From: Pseudomonadota bacterium
GTDB taxonomy: Bacteria > Pseudomonadota > Gammaproteobacteria > Burkholderiales > Burkholderiaceae_C
Assembly (NCBI GenBank): GCA_022566735.1
Contig: JADFIG010000014.1
Span: forward strand, 18,357 to 82,356
Direction: 5' to 3'
DNA length: 64,000 nt
This document shows positions 38,784 to 48,573 of the stretch, one piece after another; position 1 is the stretch's first letter, and the number at the start of each line of letters is the position of its first letter. Both the position numbers and the translations under genes were made by a program. Under the pieces are notes generated by a model. It was not told the origin of the DNA. It saw only the letters and a program-made list of their open reading frames with translations, and searched no databases.

Positions 38784-40648
38784 GGGGCGAGGGCGGCCGT
38801 CCCGCTGGGCTCAACGGGCATCGTCACGAAGAACTCGTTGCGGTGCCTCACGCTCGGCGGATGCTGGCGGTAGTCGATGCTGGCGCCATGGCGTTCGCAC
38901 AATTCTCGGGAAATATACAACCCCAATCCAGTGCCCCGGCTGCTGGTGGAGAAGAAGGGCTCGAACAGCGAGCGCTCGGTGTCGGCGGACATCGGCTCGC
39001 CGTCGTTGGCCACGGACAGCATGAGCAGGCCGTGCTGGGTGGCCCCGGGCAGCCAGCGCAGGCCGACATGGAGGGCGCCAGGCTGCCCGGACTGGTAGCG
39101 CAGCGCGTTGTCCAGCAGGTTCACCAGCACGCGCTGGAGGTGCTCGGGCTCGAAGCGGACCTTCGGTGGCGAGGCCTGGCGGGTCACGCTGCCCAGGTCG
39201 ACGTCCAGCAGGCTGTCCGCGCCCGCGGCCAGGCCCTGGGTGGCGCGCCATTCATTGCAGGTGGCCATGACGGCCTCGACGGGGTCGATCAGTGGCGCGG
39301 GCGGGCGCAGACCCGGGGCCACGGCCAGGATGTCGTCGACGATGTGCTTGAGGCGCTGCACGTTGTCGCTGACCAGCTGGGTCAGGCGGACTTGCGCGGG
39401 GTTGGCGCCAGCGTGGGCGGCATCTTCGGCCATCAGGGCGTTGGCCTGGGCGATGGCCGCCAGCGGGTTGCGGATCTCGTGGGCGATGCCGGCCGACATC
39501 CGTCCCATGGCGGCGAGCTTGTCCTGGCGCTGGCGGGCGCGCACGGTGCGCAGGTCTTCGAGCAGCATGACGCACATGTCCTCGCTGGCCTCGGCGGCCT
39601 GCCCGCGGGTGAAGCGCACGCGCAGGCGCAGGTCGCGCTCGACGTGGTCATCGAAGCGCAGCCGCACTTCCTGGCCGCCTTCGGCCTGCAGGGGGCGGCC
39701 CAGGGCGCGCTCGACGGCGTGGACCAGCGGGCCCCAGGCCGGCACCCCGCGCAGCTGGAACGGTGCGGCGGGCGTCTGGCCCCGTGCCGACAGCAGGCGC
39801 CGGGCGGCGGGGTTGGCGGTGCGCACGCGGCCCTGGCGGTCGACCACCATCACGCCCTCGCTCATTTCCTCGATGACCAGGCGGTTGAGCTCGGCCTGCT
39901 GGCGCGCCAGCTCCATGCTGCCGCGGGCGCTGCGCTCCTCGCGGGCCAGGCGGGTGGCCAGCTCGTTGGCCAGGATGGCGATGGCGAACAGGCCGAAGCC
40001 GGTCAGGCCGGCCTGGGTCATCAAGGTGGTCAGGGCGCCGCTGCCCAGGGCCTGCACCCAGGCCGAGCCCAGCAGGCTGAGCGTGGCCACCGCGGCCGCA
40101 CCCAGTGCCAGGATGCGCGGCATCAGCACCGCGGCCATCAGCACGGGGAGCACCAGCAGGGCCTGGGTGTTGAAGCTGCTGCCGGTGAACTGGTGCAGCG
40201 CGGCGAAGAAGACCAGGTCCACCCCCACGCTGGCCAGGGCCTGCCGAGGCCGCAGCGTGAGTTGTTGCGGCGAGGCGGGCACCCGTTGGCTGGGCAGCCA
40301 CCACACGGCCCAGGCCAGGGTCGCGTAGCACAGGGCCATCGTCAGCATCCATGCCGGAGGGTGGGTGCCCATGGACCACAGCGAGCCCAGCAAGAGCAGC
40401 AGCATGAGCGACAGCGTGGCCCGTGCGGTCAGGAACGCCCGGTAGACGCGGAAGAAATACGGTGCGGGCTCGTGTGCCGACGCGGCGCCGTTGCGGGGCG
40501 GCGGCTCGCCTGAGCGCATGCCGGCGGCGGGGCGCTCGTCGAGCAGCGGCGCACCGAACCAGGAGGCAGTGTCTGCGGACTGGGTGGGCATGGCGCCGTT
40601 GCCGGGCAGGGTGGACGAACCGTCCGCGGGGGGCAGGGGGGTGGGCAT
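38780..40648 (-). CDS. pilS: PilS-like sensor histidine kinase
   Basis: 622 residues. Several N-terminal membrane segments (about 55-210), a PAS domain (about 255-365), then the HisKA box AGIAHEIRNPLAAIAQANAL with the phosphorylated His, and an HATPase with LLDNALRYQ and GTGLGLYISRELCERHGA. Layout matches PilS, the polytopic kinase for PilR. The first 50 residues are a low-complexity cytoplasmic extension. It lies 3 bp after the PP0621-type gene and overlaps pilR by ATGA. Confidence 0.88.
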   Translation of the reverse strand: MPTPLPPADGSSTLPGNGAMPTQSADTASWFGAPLLDERPAAGMRSGEPPPRNGAASAHEPAPYFFRVYRAFLTARATLSLMLLLLLGSLWSMGTHPPAWMLTMALCYATLAWAVWWLPSQRVPASPQQLTLRPRQALASVGVDLVFFAALHQFTGSSFNTQALLVLPVLMAAVLMPRILALGAAAVATLSLLGSAWVQALGSGALTTLMTQAGLTGFGLFAIAILANELATRLAREERSARGSMELARQQAELNRLVIEEMSEGVMVVDRQGRVRTANPAARRLLSARGQTPAAPFQLRGVPAWGPLVHAVERALGRPLQAEGGQEVRLRFDDHVERDLRLRVRFTRGQAAEASEDMCVMLLEDLRTVRARQRQDKLAAMGRMSAGIAHEIRNPLAAIAQANALMAEDAAHAGANPAQVRLTQLVSDNVQRLKHIVDDILAVAPGLRPPAPLIDPVEAVMATCNEWRATQGLAAGADSLLDVDLGSVTRQASPPKVRFEPEHLQRVLVNLLDNALRYQSGQPGALHVGLRWLPGATQHGLLMLSVANDGEPMSADTERSLFEPFFSTSSRGTGLGLYISRELCERHGASIDYRQHPPSVRHRNEFFVTMPVEPSGTAALAP

Positions 40649-40651
40649 CGA

Positions 40652-40924
40652 TCAGGGGCGCGGTCCGGCCTGGCGGTGCGCTTCGCTGCAGTAGGTGTGC
40701 CCGCTCACGTCGTGGAGCGCGTCGGACAGCGGCAGGTGCACGCCGCAGTGGGCGCACGGCACGATGCGGCCGGGCGGCGTGGCCGCAGGCGGCGAGGGTG
40801 TGGCCGGCGGCCGCTGCGGCTTGCCGCGCCGCGCACCGGGCTTCAGCAGCCCGCGCACGGCGGGCGAGTACAGCAGCCAGACCACCACCAGGCCCAGCAC
40901 CAGGAATTTCAACAGGGCTCCCAT
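40652..40924 (-). CDS. PP0621 family small membrane protein
   Basis: 90 residues. One N-terminal membrane helix (LLKFLVLGLVVVWLLYSP), a Pro/Ala-rich linker, and a C-terminal CAHCGVHLP...YCSEAHR motif that suggests a small zinc ribbon. These proteins are found upstream of pilS in betaproteobacteria and pseudomonads; function unknown. It is 3 bp ahead of pilS. Confidence 0.82.
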   Translation of the reverse strand: MGALLKFLVLGLVVVWLLYSPAVRGLLKPGARRGKPQRPPATPSPPAATPPGRIVPCAHCGVHLPLSDALHDVSGHTYCSEAHRQAGPRP

Positions 40925-40945
40925 GTTCGCCTCACCCTCGTGCGG

Positions 40946-41812
40946 TCATGCCACCACCTGCCGGTGCAGGACGATTTCCAGCACGAAGCGCGACCCCACG
41001 TAGGCCAGCAGCAACAGCATGGAGCCCGCCAGCAGCCAGCGGATGGCCTGCGGGCCGCGCCAGCCAAAGCGTGCACGGCCCACCAGCAGCGTGGCAAACA
41101 CCGCCCAGGACAGCACCGAAAACACCGTCTTGTGGTCCCAGCGCCAGGGCGCGAACGTGGCACCCAGCACCAGCGTCAGGCTGAGCATGACGAAGCCCGC
41201 GGCCACGAAGCGCAGCGTGAGCGACTCCAGCCTCAGCAAGGGCATGCCCAGGGCGTGGCCGCTGGGCCGTCCGGTCGCGGGGATCTGGCCGGAGCTCACC
41301 GCGCCTGCCCGCAGGCGGCGCTCGGCATGGCGCAGCAGCGCCGCATGCAGCAGCGCCGCCCCCATCAGGCCGTAGGACGCGAAGCCGGTCAGCCAGTGCA
41401 GCGGTGCCCAGGCACTGCCGGCGGTGGCGTGCGCCTGCCCCGGGAACAGCCAGGCCAGCACGACCGTGCCCAGCGCCAGCACCGACAGGCTGCGGCGCAC
41501 GCTGGGCAAGGCCAGGCGCCGGCTCTCGACGGCGTAGACGGCCAGCACCAGCCAGGCCGTCACCGACAGCGCCGGGGCAAAGCCGAAACGGGCGCCAGGC
41601 AAGGGGCTGTCCAGCGACAGCGCGTCCAGCGCGATGGCCACGCCCTGGGCCAGCCAGCCCAGCAGCAGAGCCTGGCGCACCAGCCCTTCGCCCTGGGTGT
41701 GTCCGGTGAGGGCGGGGTCCGAGGCATCGGCCGAACGCAGGGGCCAGACCGTGGCCAGGGCATAGGCCAGCACAGCGACGCAACTGGGCCAGAAGGTGGG
41801 CGATAAAATCAT
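40946..41812 (-). CDS. CcsA/YpjD-type cytochrome c assembly family protein
   Basis: 288 residues, about eight membrane helices. Family features: WLTGFASYGLMGAALLHAALL and the tryptophan/His-rich block TFAPWRWDHKTVFSVLSWAVFATLL, as in CcsA, which handles heme export. The YpjD subgroup adjacent to ffh, as here, has no proven role in cytochrome c assembly. It is divergent from ffh, whose -10-like TAAAAT (41804-41809) lies over its own start codon. The downstream gene is the PP0621-type protein. Confidence 0.85.
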   Translation of the reverse strand: MILSPTFWPSCVAVLAYALATVWPLRSADASDPALTGHTQGEGLVRQALLLGWLAQGVAIALDALSLDSPLPGARFGFAPALSVTAWLVLAVYAVESRRLALPSVRRSLSVLALGTVVLAWLFPGQAHATAGSAWAPLHWLTGFASYGLMGAALLHAALLRHAERRLRAGAVSSGQIPATGRPSGHALGMPLLRLESLTLRFVAAGFVMLSLTLVLGATFAPWRWDHKTVFSVLSWAVFATLLVGRARFGWRGPQAIRWLLAGSMLLLLAYVGSRFVLEIVLHRQVVA

Positions 41813-41845
41813 GCGATCAGTTTACGAGAGCTCCGCGCTTCATCC

Positions 41846-43225
41846 ATGGCCTCCAACCTCACAGAACGCCTCAGTCGCCTGGTCAAGACCATGCGTGGTC
41901 AGGCGCGCATCACCGAATCCAACGTGCAGGACATGTTGCGTGAGGTCCGCATGGCCCTGCTGGAGGCCGACGTGGCCCTGCCGGTCGTGCGCGACTTCAT
42001 CGCACGCGTCAAGGACAAGGCCCTGGGCGCCGAGGTCGTGTCCTCGCTCACGCCGGGCCAGGTGCTCGTCAGCATCGTCCAGAAGGAACTCGCCGCCACG
42101 ATGGGCGAGGGCATCGCCGACATCGACCTGGCCGTGCAGCCGCCCGCCGTCATCCTGATGGCCGGTCTGCAGGGCGCCGGCAAAACGACGACCACCGCCA
42201 AGCTGGCCAAGCACCTGATCGAAAAGCGCAAGAAAAAGGTGCTGACGGTCTCCGCCGACGTCTACCGCCCGGCAGCCATCGAGCAGCTCAAGACCGTGAC
42301 GGCCCAGGCCGGCGCCGAGTGGTTCCCCTCCACGCCCGACCAGAAGCCGGCCGACATCGCCGCCGCGGCCATCGACCACGCGCGCCGCCATTACTTCGAC
42401 GTGCTGCTGGTCGACACCGCCGGCCGCCTGGCCATCGACGAAGCCCTGATGGCCGAGATCAAGGCCCTGCACGCCCAGCTCAAGCCGGTCGAAACGCTCT
42501 TCGTGGTGGACGCCATGCAGGGCCAGGACGCGGTCAACACCGCCAAGGCCTTCAAGGACGCCCTGCCGCTGACCGGCGTGGTGCTGACCAAGCTCGACGG
42601 CGACTCCCGCGGTGGCGCGGCCCTGTCGGTGCGCCAGATCACCGGCGTGCCCATCAAGTTCGCCGGCGTGTCCGAAAAAATCGACGGCCTGGAGGTCTTC
42701 GATGCCGAGCGCCATGCCGGCCGCGTGCTGGGCATGGGCGACATCGTGGCCCTGGTCGAAGAGGTGCAAAAGGGCGTGGACATCGAGGCCGCGCAGAAGC
42801 TGGCCGAGAAGGTCAAGTCCGGCGTCGATTTCGACTTCGAGGACTTCCTCGCCCAGATCAGCCAGATGAAGAAGATGGGCGGCCTCTCCGGCCTGATCGA
42901 CAAGCTGCCCACCGAGATCGCCGCCAAGGCCGGCCAGGCCGACATGGACAAGGCCGAGCGCGACATGCGCCGCATGGAAGGCATCATCCGCGCCATGAGC
43001 GCCAAGGAGCGCCGCCAGCCCGCGCTGCTGATGGACGGCAAGACCAAGGCCAGCCGCAAGCGCCGCATCGCCGCCGGTGCGGGCGTGCAGATCCAGGACG
43101 TCAACCGCCTGCTCAACCAGTTCGAGCAGATGCAGACCATGATGAAGAAGATGCGCGGCGGCGGCCTGATGAAGATGATGAAGCGCATGGGCGGCATGAA
43201 GGGCCTGCCCGGCATGGGCCGCTGA
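41846..43225 (+). CDS. ffh: Signal recognition particle protein Ffh
   Basis: 459 residues. The N and G domains (P-loop GLQGAGKTTTTAKLAK, then VLVDTAGRLAID and TKLDGDSRGGAAL) are followed by a Met-rich M domain that holds 4.5S RNA and signal sequences. It delivers ribosomes making membrane proteins to FtsY, which is encoded 1 kb away in convergent orientation, with the DUF2726 gene between. A -10-like TAAAAT is at 41804-41809, upstream of the start. Confidence 0.97.
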   Translation: MASNLTERLSRLVKTMRGQARITESNVQDMLREVRMALLEADVALPVVRDFIARVKDKALGAEVVSSLTPGQVLVSIVQKELAATMGEGIADIDLAVQPPAVILMAGLQGAGKTTTTAKLAKHLIEKRKKKVLTVSADVYRPAAIEQLKTVTAQAGAEWFPSTPDQKPADIAAAAIDHARRHYFDVLLVDTAGRLAIDEALMAEIKALHAQLKPVETLFVVDAMQGQDAVNTAKAFKDALPLTGVVLTKLDGDSRGGAALSVRQITGVPIKFAGVSEKIDGLEVFDAERHAGRVLGMGDIVALVEEVQKGVDIEAAQKLAEKVKSGVDFDFEDFLAQISQMKKMGGLSGLIDKLPTEIAAKAGQADMDKAERDMRRMEGIIRAMSAKERRQPALLMDGKTKASRKRRIAAGAGVQIQDVNRLLNQFEQMQTMMKKMRGGGLMKMMKRMGGMKGLPGMGR

Positions 43226-43419
43226 TACAGGCGGACACACTTCCTGCCCGATCGTCACGGGCCCACCTGTTAGCGTGTGTGACTGTTGTAGCGCCTCGAT
43301 GCAGGCGCTTCAGGGTTGACGGCCGAAGCCGAAAAGGCAGAGGCAAGCGGGTGGGTTTCAGCGCATGGCCTGTCCGCAACTCCCTGCGGTTCATGCGTTT
43401 CGAGCGTCGAAGAGGCCTG

Positions 43420-44271
43420 ATGATGGAAGTGGTATCGAACTGGCCCGTGTTGCTGGCGGGTCTGAGCACAGCCGGCCTGGCGGGTGCATGGTGGTGGGTG
43501 CGTCACCGTCCGGTCAACGCACCGGCGGCACGCACGCCTGCGGGAGGCAAGGAGTCGGCCCGCCGTGGCGACAGCCGCTCCGAAGTCCGCCGAAAACCCC
43601 GCACCGACGAACAACTCGACACCCTGCTCGACTGGGAGCCCACGGGCACCCGCGTGCTGACCACCGCCGAGCGCGAGGCCTACCAGGTGCTGCGCAAGGC
43701 CCTGCCCGAGCACATGGTGCTGGCCCAGGTGCCGGTGGCGCGCTTCATCAAGGTGCCCAAGCGCAATTCCTACGGCGAATGGCTGCGCCGCGTCGGCTCC
43801 CTGTGCGCCGACCTGGTGATCTGCGACATGACCTCGCAGGTGGTGGCCGTGGTCGAGGTGCGCCAGCCCCATTCCCGCGAGAACGAGCGTGCCCAGCGCC
43901 GCCATGCCCGCATGGACCGCGTGCTCAAGGGCGCGCAGGTGCCCGTGCATGTGTGGCTGGAAGGCGCCTTGCCTGGCGCGGTGGTGGCGCGCGAGGCCAT
44001 CCTGGGCGCCGCCGCGGGGGACTTCCACCAGGCGCGTCGCGATGCGGAGGCCGCCGCGGTCGTGGCGTCGCTGCAAGCGGGCGGATCGCTGCGTGGCGTG
44101 AAGGTCAACGAGCGGACCATCGACGTGGTGCTCGACGAAGTGGGCGGCGATGCCTGGGAGACCACCGGCGCCGACCACGAACGCCGCGAGCCCCCGCCGT
44201 CGACCTGGTTCGACGACCTCGACACCGAGGGCATGCCGCTGGACGCGGTGCGCACCCCCGAGCGGGTCTGA
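43420..44271 (+). CDS. DUF2726 domain protein with N-terminal membrane anchor
   Basis: 283 residues. One N-terminal membrane helix (WPVLLAGLSTAGLAGAWWW) then a basic linker and a DUF2726 domain (about 70-200: REAYQVLRKALPEHMVLAQV, PKRNSYGEWLRRVG, LCADLVICDM, VVAVVEV). DUF2726 shares the restriction-endonuclease-like fold in several families, with D and ExK-like residues (here DLVICD and VVEV), but no enzymatic role is established. ATG at 43420 follows an AGAGG site. Located between ffh and ftsY. Confidence 0.8.
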   Translation: MMEVVSNWPVLLAGLSTAGLAGAWWWVRHRPVNAPAARTPAGGKESARRGDSRSEVRRKPRTDEQLDTLLDWEPTGTRVLTTAEREAYQVLRKALPEHMVLAQVPVARFIKVPKRNSYGEWLRRVGSLCADLVICDMTSQVVAVVEVRQPHSRENERAQRRHARMDRVLKGAQVPVHVWLEGALPGAVVAREAILGAAAGDFHQARRDAEAAAVVASLQAGGSLRGVKVNERTIDVVLDEVGGDAWETTGADHERREPPPSTWFDDLDTEGMPLDAVRTPERV

Positions 44272-44282
44272 GCCGGGTCGCT

Positions 44283-45443
44283 TCAGCTCAGCAGGGCCTG
44301 GGCGAACTCGCGGGCCTGGAAGGTCTGCAGGTCTTCCAGCTTTTCGCCCACGCCGATGAAGTACACCGGCACGGCGCTGTGGCGCTGACGTGACCACAGC
44401 GCGATGGCGGCCAGCACGCCCCCCTTGGCGGTGCCGTCCAGCTTGGTGACGATCAGGCCCGTGAGGCCCAGGGCCTCGTCGAAGGCCTTGACCTGCGACA
44501 GCGCGTTCTGGCCGGTGTTGCCATCGACCACCAGCAGCACCTCGTGCGGGGCGCCGTCCATGGCCTTGCCGATGACGCGCTTGACCTTGCGCAGCTCTTC
44601 CATCAGGTGCAATTGCGTGGCCAGGCGGCCGGCGGTGTCGGCGATCACGACGTCGCTGCCACGTGCGCGACCGGCCTGCACGGCGTCATAGGTCACCGCG
44701 GCCGGATCGCCGCCTTCCTGGCTGACGATCTCCACGTGGTTGCGGTCGGCCCACACCAGCAGCTGCTCGCGCGCGGCGGCGCGGAAGGTGTCGGCGGCGG
44801 CCAGCAGCACGCGCTGACCGGCATCGGAGAGGTGGCGGGTGAGCTTGCCGATGGTCGTGGTCTTGCCCGCGCCATTGACGCCCGCCACCATGATGACCGT
44901 GGGCGTGTGTTCGCCCACGACCAGGCCTTTTTCCAGCGGCTGCAGCAGCTCGGTGATGGCCTCGACCAGCAGGCCCTTGACCTGGGCCGGGTCGCTGGCC
45001 TTGGCCTCCTTGACGCGGCGCTTGAGGTCTTCCAGCAGGAATTCGGTGGCGGCCACGCCGGCATCGGCCATCAGCAGGGCGGCTTCGAGCTCTTCGTAGA
45101 GCGCGTCGTCGATCTGCGTGCCGGTGAACACCTGGGCGATGCTGGAGCCCGTCTTGCGCAGGCCCGTGCGCAGCTTGTCCAGCCAGGAGCGGCGCTCGAC
45201 AGGCGCGCTGGACGGCGCAGGCGATGGCACAACCGCGGGCGCCTCGACGACAGGTGCAACAGCCGGTGCAGCTGCTGCCTGTGCCGCCACGGCCGGCGCA
45301 TCGGGTGACGCTGCCCTGGTGGCGCGGTTCCCTGCGGCATCGCCCGAGGGCTGGGCACCTTCCGGCGCGCTGCCTGCTGTGGTGTTCTGGGCTTCGTCCG
45401 GGGCGCTGCCCCAGCCGAGCTTTTTCTTGATGAAACTGAACAT
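44283..45443 (-). CDS. ftsY: Signal recognition particle receptor FtsY
   Basis: 386 residues. An Ala/Pro-rich N-terminal A-domain (residues 10-95) is followed by the NG GTPase (GVNGAGKTTTIGKL, then DTAGRLATQ and TKLDGTAKGG). FtsY docks Ffh-ribosome complexes at the membrane translocon. It starts MFSFIKKKLGWG, the typical amphipathic lipid-binding N-terminus. Divergent from rsmD (56-bp gap). Confidence 0.97.
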   Translation of the reverse strand: MFSFIKKKLGWGSAPDEAQNTTAGSAPEGAQPSGDAAGNRATRAASPDAPAVAAQAAAAPAVAPVVEAPAVVPSPAPSSAPVERRSWLDKLRTGLRKTGSSIAQVFTGTQIDDALYEELEAALLMADAGVAATEFLLEDLKRRVKEAKASDPAQVKGLLVEAITELLQPLEKGLVVGEHTPTVIMVAGVNGAGKTTTIGKLTRHLSDAGQRVLLAAADTFRAAAREQLLVWADRNHVEIVSQEGGDPAAVTYDAVQAGRARGSDVVIADTAGRLATQLHLMEELRKVKRVIGKAMDGAPHEVLLVVDGNTGQNALSQVKAFDEALGLTGLIVTKLDGTAKGGVLAAIALWSRQRHSAVPVYFIGVGEKLEDLQTFQAREFAQALLS

Positions 45444-45499
45444 GGGGGCGATTGTAGGCGTGGGGCTCCGTACAATGCCGCGCTTCCTGCTGCAGAACC

Positions 45500-46201
45500 A
45501 TGTCGTCAGCCAAACGTCCTCCCCCTGGCCAGCCTTCAGGCCGCCGTCCGGCCGCCCCTGCTGGCGGTGTCCGCGACCGCCAGGAGCGTGCCGCGCAGGC
45601 CGTGGCGCGCACGGCCGCGCAGGAAGTGCGCATCATCGGCGGGCAGTGGAAGCGCAGTCCCTTGCCGGTGCCGGTGTCTGCGGGCCTGCGGCCCACCTCG
45701 TCGCGGGTGCGCGAAACCCTGTTCAACTGGCTGGGCCAGGACCTCACAGGCTGGCGCGTGCTCGACGCCTTTGCCGGCAGCGGCGCGCTGGGGCTGGAAG
45801 CGGCCTCGCGCGGCGCTTCTGCGGTGCTGCTGGAGCGCGACGCGGGCCTGGTGGCCTCGCTGCGCAAGGTGGTGCTGCGCCTCCAGGCCAGCCAGGTGCA
45901 GGTCGTCCAGACCGATGCGCTGGACTGGATGCGCCGTTTCGGCGGGGGCGCCTCGGACCTGTTCGACCTCGTGCTGCTGGACCCGCCCTTCGACGAGGCC
46001 CTGTTCCAGCCCGCCCTGGCCGCCGCGGCGGCATGCGTGCCACCGGGGGGCTGGGTCTACGCCGAAGCGCCCCATTCACTGCAGGCGCAGGTGGACGTGC
46101 CCGGCCTGCGCTGCCAGCGCCATGGCCAGGCCGGCGCAGTGCACTTTCACCTTTTCCAGCGCGGGGATGCCGCGCCCGGCGCAGCTGAGCCGTCCGCCTG
46201 A
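45500..46201 (+). CDS. rsmD: 16S rRNA (guanine(966)-N(2))-methyltransferase
   Basis: 233 residues. Class I SAM methyltransferase with the SAM loop VLDAFAGSGALGLEA and catalytic LLDPPF. RsmD methylates G966 of 16S rRNA near the decoding site. Residues 1-40 are a basic unstructured extension, possibly aiding RNA binding; the conserved body begins at VRIIGGQWKRSPLPVP. A -10-like TACAAT is about 35 bp upstream. coaD follows 57 bp later, a common pairing. Confidence 0.94.
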   Translation: MSSAKRPPPGQPSGRRPAAPAGGVRDRQERAAQAVARTAAQEVRIIGGQWKRSPLPVPVSAGLRPTSSRVRETLFNWLGQDLTGWRVLDAFAGSGALGLEAASRGASAVLLERDAGLVASLRKVVLRLQASQVQVVQTDALDWMRRFGGGASDLFDLVLLDPPFDEALFQPALAAAAACVPPGGWVYAEAPHSLQAQVDVPGLRCQRHGQAGAVHFHLFQRGDAAPGAAEPSA

Positions 46202-47122
<921 letters not shown>

Positions 47123-47126
47123 GCCC

Positions 47127-47660
47127 TCAGCGGCCAGAGGCTGCCGGGCTGGTCTGGGGCGTGGCTTGAGGCGGGGCTTTGGGTGTTTTGGCTCGGAACT
47201 GCCGCGGATTGTGCCGCAGCGGCTCGGCCGGCGTGCCGCGGCGGTCGACATCGTGTGAACCTGCGCGCGAACCCACCCCCACTTGCCGCACCGGCCCGCT
47301 GAGGTTGCCCGCCTGGCGGTGCGAGCCTTCGCGCTCGGCTTGCAACTGCGCTTGCCGGGCCTGCCGGGCTTGCGCCTTGACCAGCGCCTTGTCCCGTCGC
47401 AACACCTCCTCGGCCTCGCGGCGCTGGGCGGCGCTGCGCGTGTCGGAGGCCTGCACCTGGGTCGCCTCGGTGTGGGCGGGGCAGGGCTGCTGGCTGTAGC
47501 TCACCGTGCCGCGGGCGTCGGTGCAGCGGTGAACCGAGGTGGCCAGGACCGGGGCCGGCAGGACACCCGCCAGCGGCGCGGCCAGCATGGCCAGCGCAGC
47601 CAGGCCGCGGCGCAGGCGGCCTCGCCCACCCGGGGGTGGCAGATGCGGCAGAGGATGCAT
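47127..47660 (-). CDS. DUF4124 domain periplasmic protein
   Basis: 177 residues. A signal peptide (LAALAMLAAPLAGVLPAPVLA) leads to a short DUF4124 domain (VHRCTDARGTVSYSQQPC), a small cysteine-bearing module of unknown function in secreted proteins. The rest is a Lys/Arg/Gln-rich coil and a Pro-rich tail. The ATG at 47660 was chosen as the first giving a signal peptide. Convergent with the ferredoxin (4 bp gap). Confidence 0.8.
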   Translation of the reverse strand: MHPLPHLPPPGGRGRLRRGLAALAMLAAPLAGVLPAPVLATSVHRCTDARGTVSYSQQPCPAHTEATQVQASDTRSAAQRREAEEVLRRDKALVKAQARQARQAQLQAEREGSHRQAGNLSGPVRQVGVGSRAGSHDVDRRGTPAEPLRHNPRQFRAKTPKAPPQATPQTSPAASGR

Positions 47661-47721
47661 GGGTGACTCTCTGGTGTGTGGGGGGGGGAGGGGCTGCGGA
47701 CGGGGGCGAGGCCCGTGCGGT

Positions 47722-48348
47722 TCACTCGGCCGGCGGGGCCTCCGCGGGGGGCGCCTTGCGAGGGGGCTTGGGCCGTTGCGGCCCCGCATGGACGATCGCC
47801 GTGGCCTTGGCCATGTCGCCCAGCAGGAAGGCCTCGGTGGCGTCCAGTGCCTGGTCGATGCATTTGAAAATGGCTTCGCGCTCGGCCTGGGGCGGCTTGC
47901 GCAGCACGAAGGCCGCCACCTCGTGCTTCACACCCGGGTGGCCGATGCCCAGGCGCAGCCGCCAGTAGTCGGGGCTGCCCAGTTGGGCGTGGATGTCGCG
48001 CAGGCCATTGTGGCCAGCGTGGCCGCCCCCCTTCTTGAGCTTGACCAGGCCGGGCACCAGGTCGAGCTCGTCATGGGCGACCAGCACCTCGTCGGGGGTG
48101 ACCTTGAAAAAGCGCGCCAGCGCAGCCACCGACTTGCCCGACAGGTTCATGTAGGTCTGGGGCTGCAGCAACCAGACAGGCCCCTGGGGGGTATTCGCCC
48201 TGGCCACCAGGCCATGGTAGGCGCGGTCCGGCTGCAGGTACACGCCCAGCCGGCGCGCCAGCCCGTCGATGTACCAGAAGCCCGCATTGTGGCGGGTGTC
48301 TTCGTATTCAGGCCCCGGGTTACCGAGTCCGACAAACAATCGAATCAT
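47722..48348 (-). CDS. pth: Peptidyl-tRNA hydrolase
   Basis: 208 residues. Recycles tRNA from stalled peptidyl-tRNA. The N-terminus [23 protein letters not shown] contains the catalytic His and Asn; the Asp of AHDELDL and [12 protein letters not shown] complete the site. The start at 48348 restores the family N-terminus. In related genomes pth follows rplY directly; here a chemoreceptor gene on the opposite strand lies between them. Confidence 0.95.
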   Translation of the reverse strand: MIRLFVGLGNPGPEYEDTRHNAGFWYIDGLARRLGVYLQPDRAYHGLVARANTPQGPVWLLQPQTYMNLSGKSVAALARFFKVTPDEVLVAHDELDLVPGLVKLKKGGGHAGHNGLRDIHAQLGSPDYWRLRLGIGHPGVKHEVAAFVLRKPPQAEREAIFKCIDQALDATEAFLLGDMAKATAIVHAGPQRPKPPRKAPPAEAPPAE

Positions 48349-48386
48349 CTGAAATGTGACAACAAAAAACGGCGGAATTTGCAACC

Positions 48387-48409
48387 GATTGCATCCAATT
48401 TGGGTGCAA
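48387..48409. promoter_or_regulatory. AT-rich inverted repeat between pth and the chemoreceptor gene
   Basis: ATTGCATCC (48387-48395) and GGGTGCAAT (48401-48409) are 9-bp arms with one T-G mismatch around AATTT. It lies about 40 bp upstream of the pth start, in the divergent gap. Possible operator for pth or the chemoreceptor; regulator unknown. Confidence 0.4.
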
Positions 48410-48471
48410 TTGAGGGTATTTACGGGTATCTGGCGCTGTCCCAAACGAGAACTTGGTCACACAGTGTCCGT

Positions 48472-48498
48472 TAAGCCCTGGGGGTTTCGGGACGAAAA
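48472..48498 (+). promoter_or_regulatory. Probable sigma-28 (FliA) promoter for the chemoreceptor
   Basis: TAAG (48472-48475), 15-bp spacer, GACGAAAA (48491-48498). The consensus is TAAA-N15-GCCGATAA, so spacing is exact and 3/4 plus 6/8 positions match. It lies about 75 bp ahead of the chemoreceptor start. Confidence 0.5.
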
Positions 48499-48573
48499 TC
48501 ATGCCATGAAGCGAACCTACCTGAGGGGGTATGACGCTTCCTCCAGCGTTCCCACTCCAACAAGGCTCCATCC

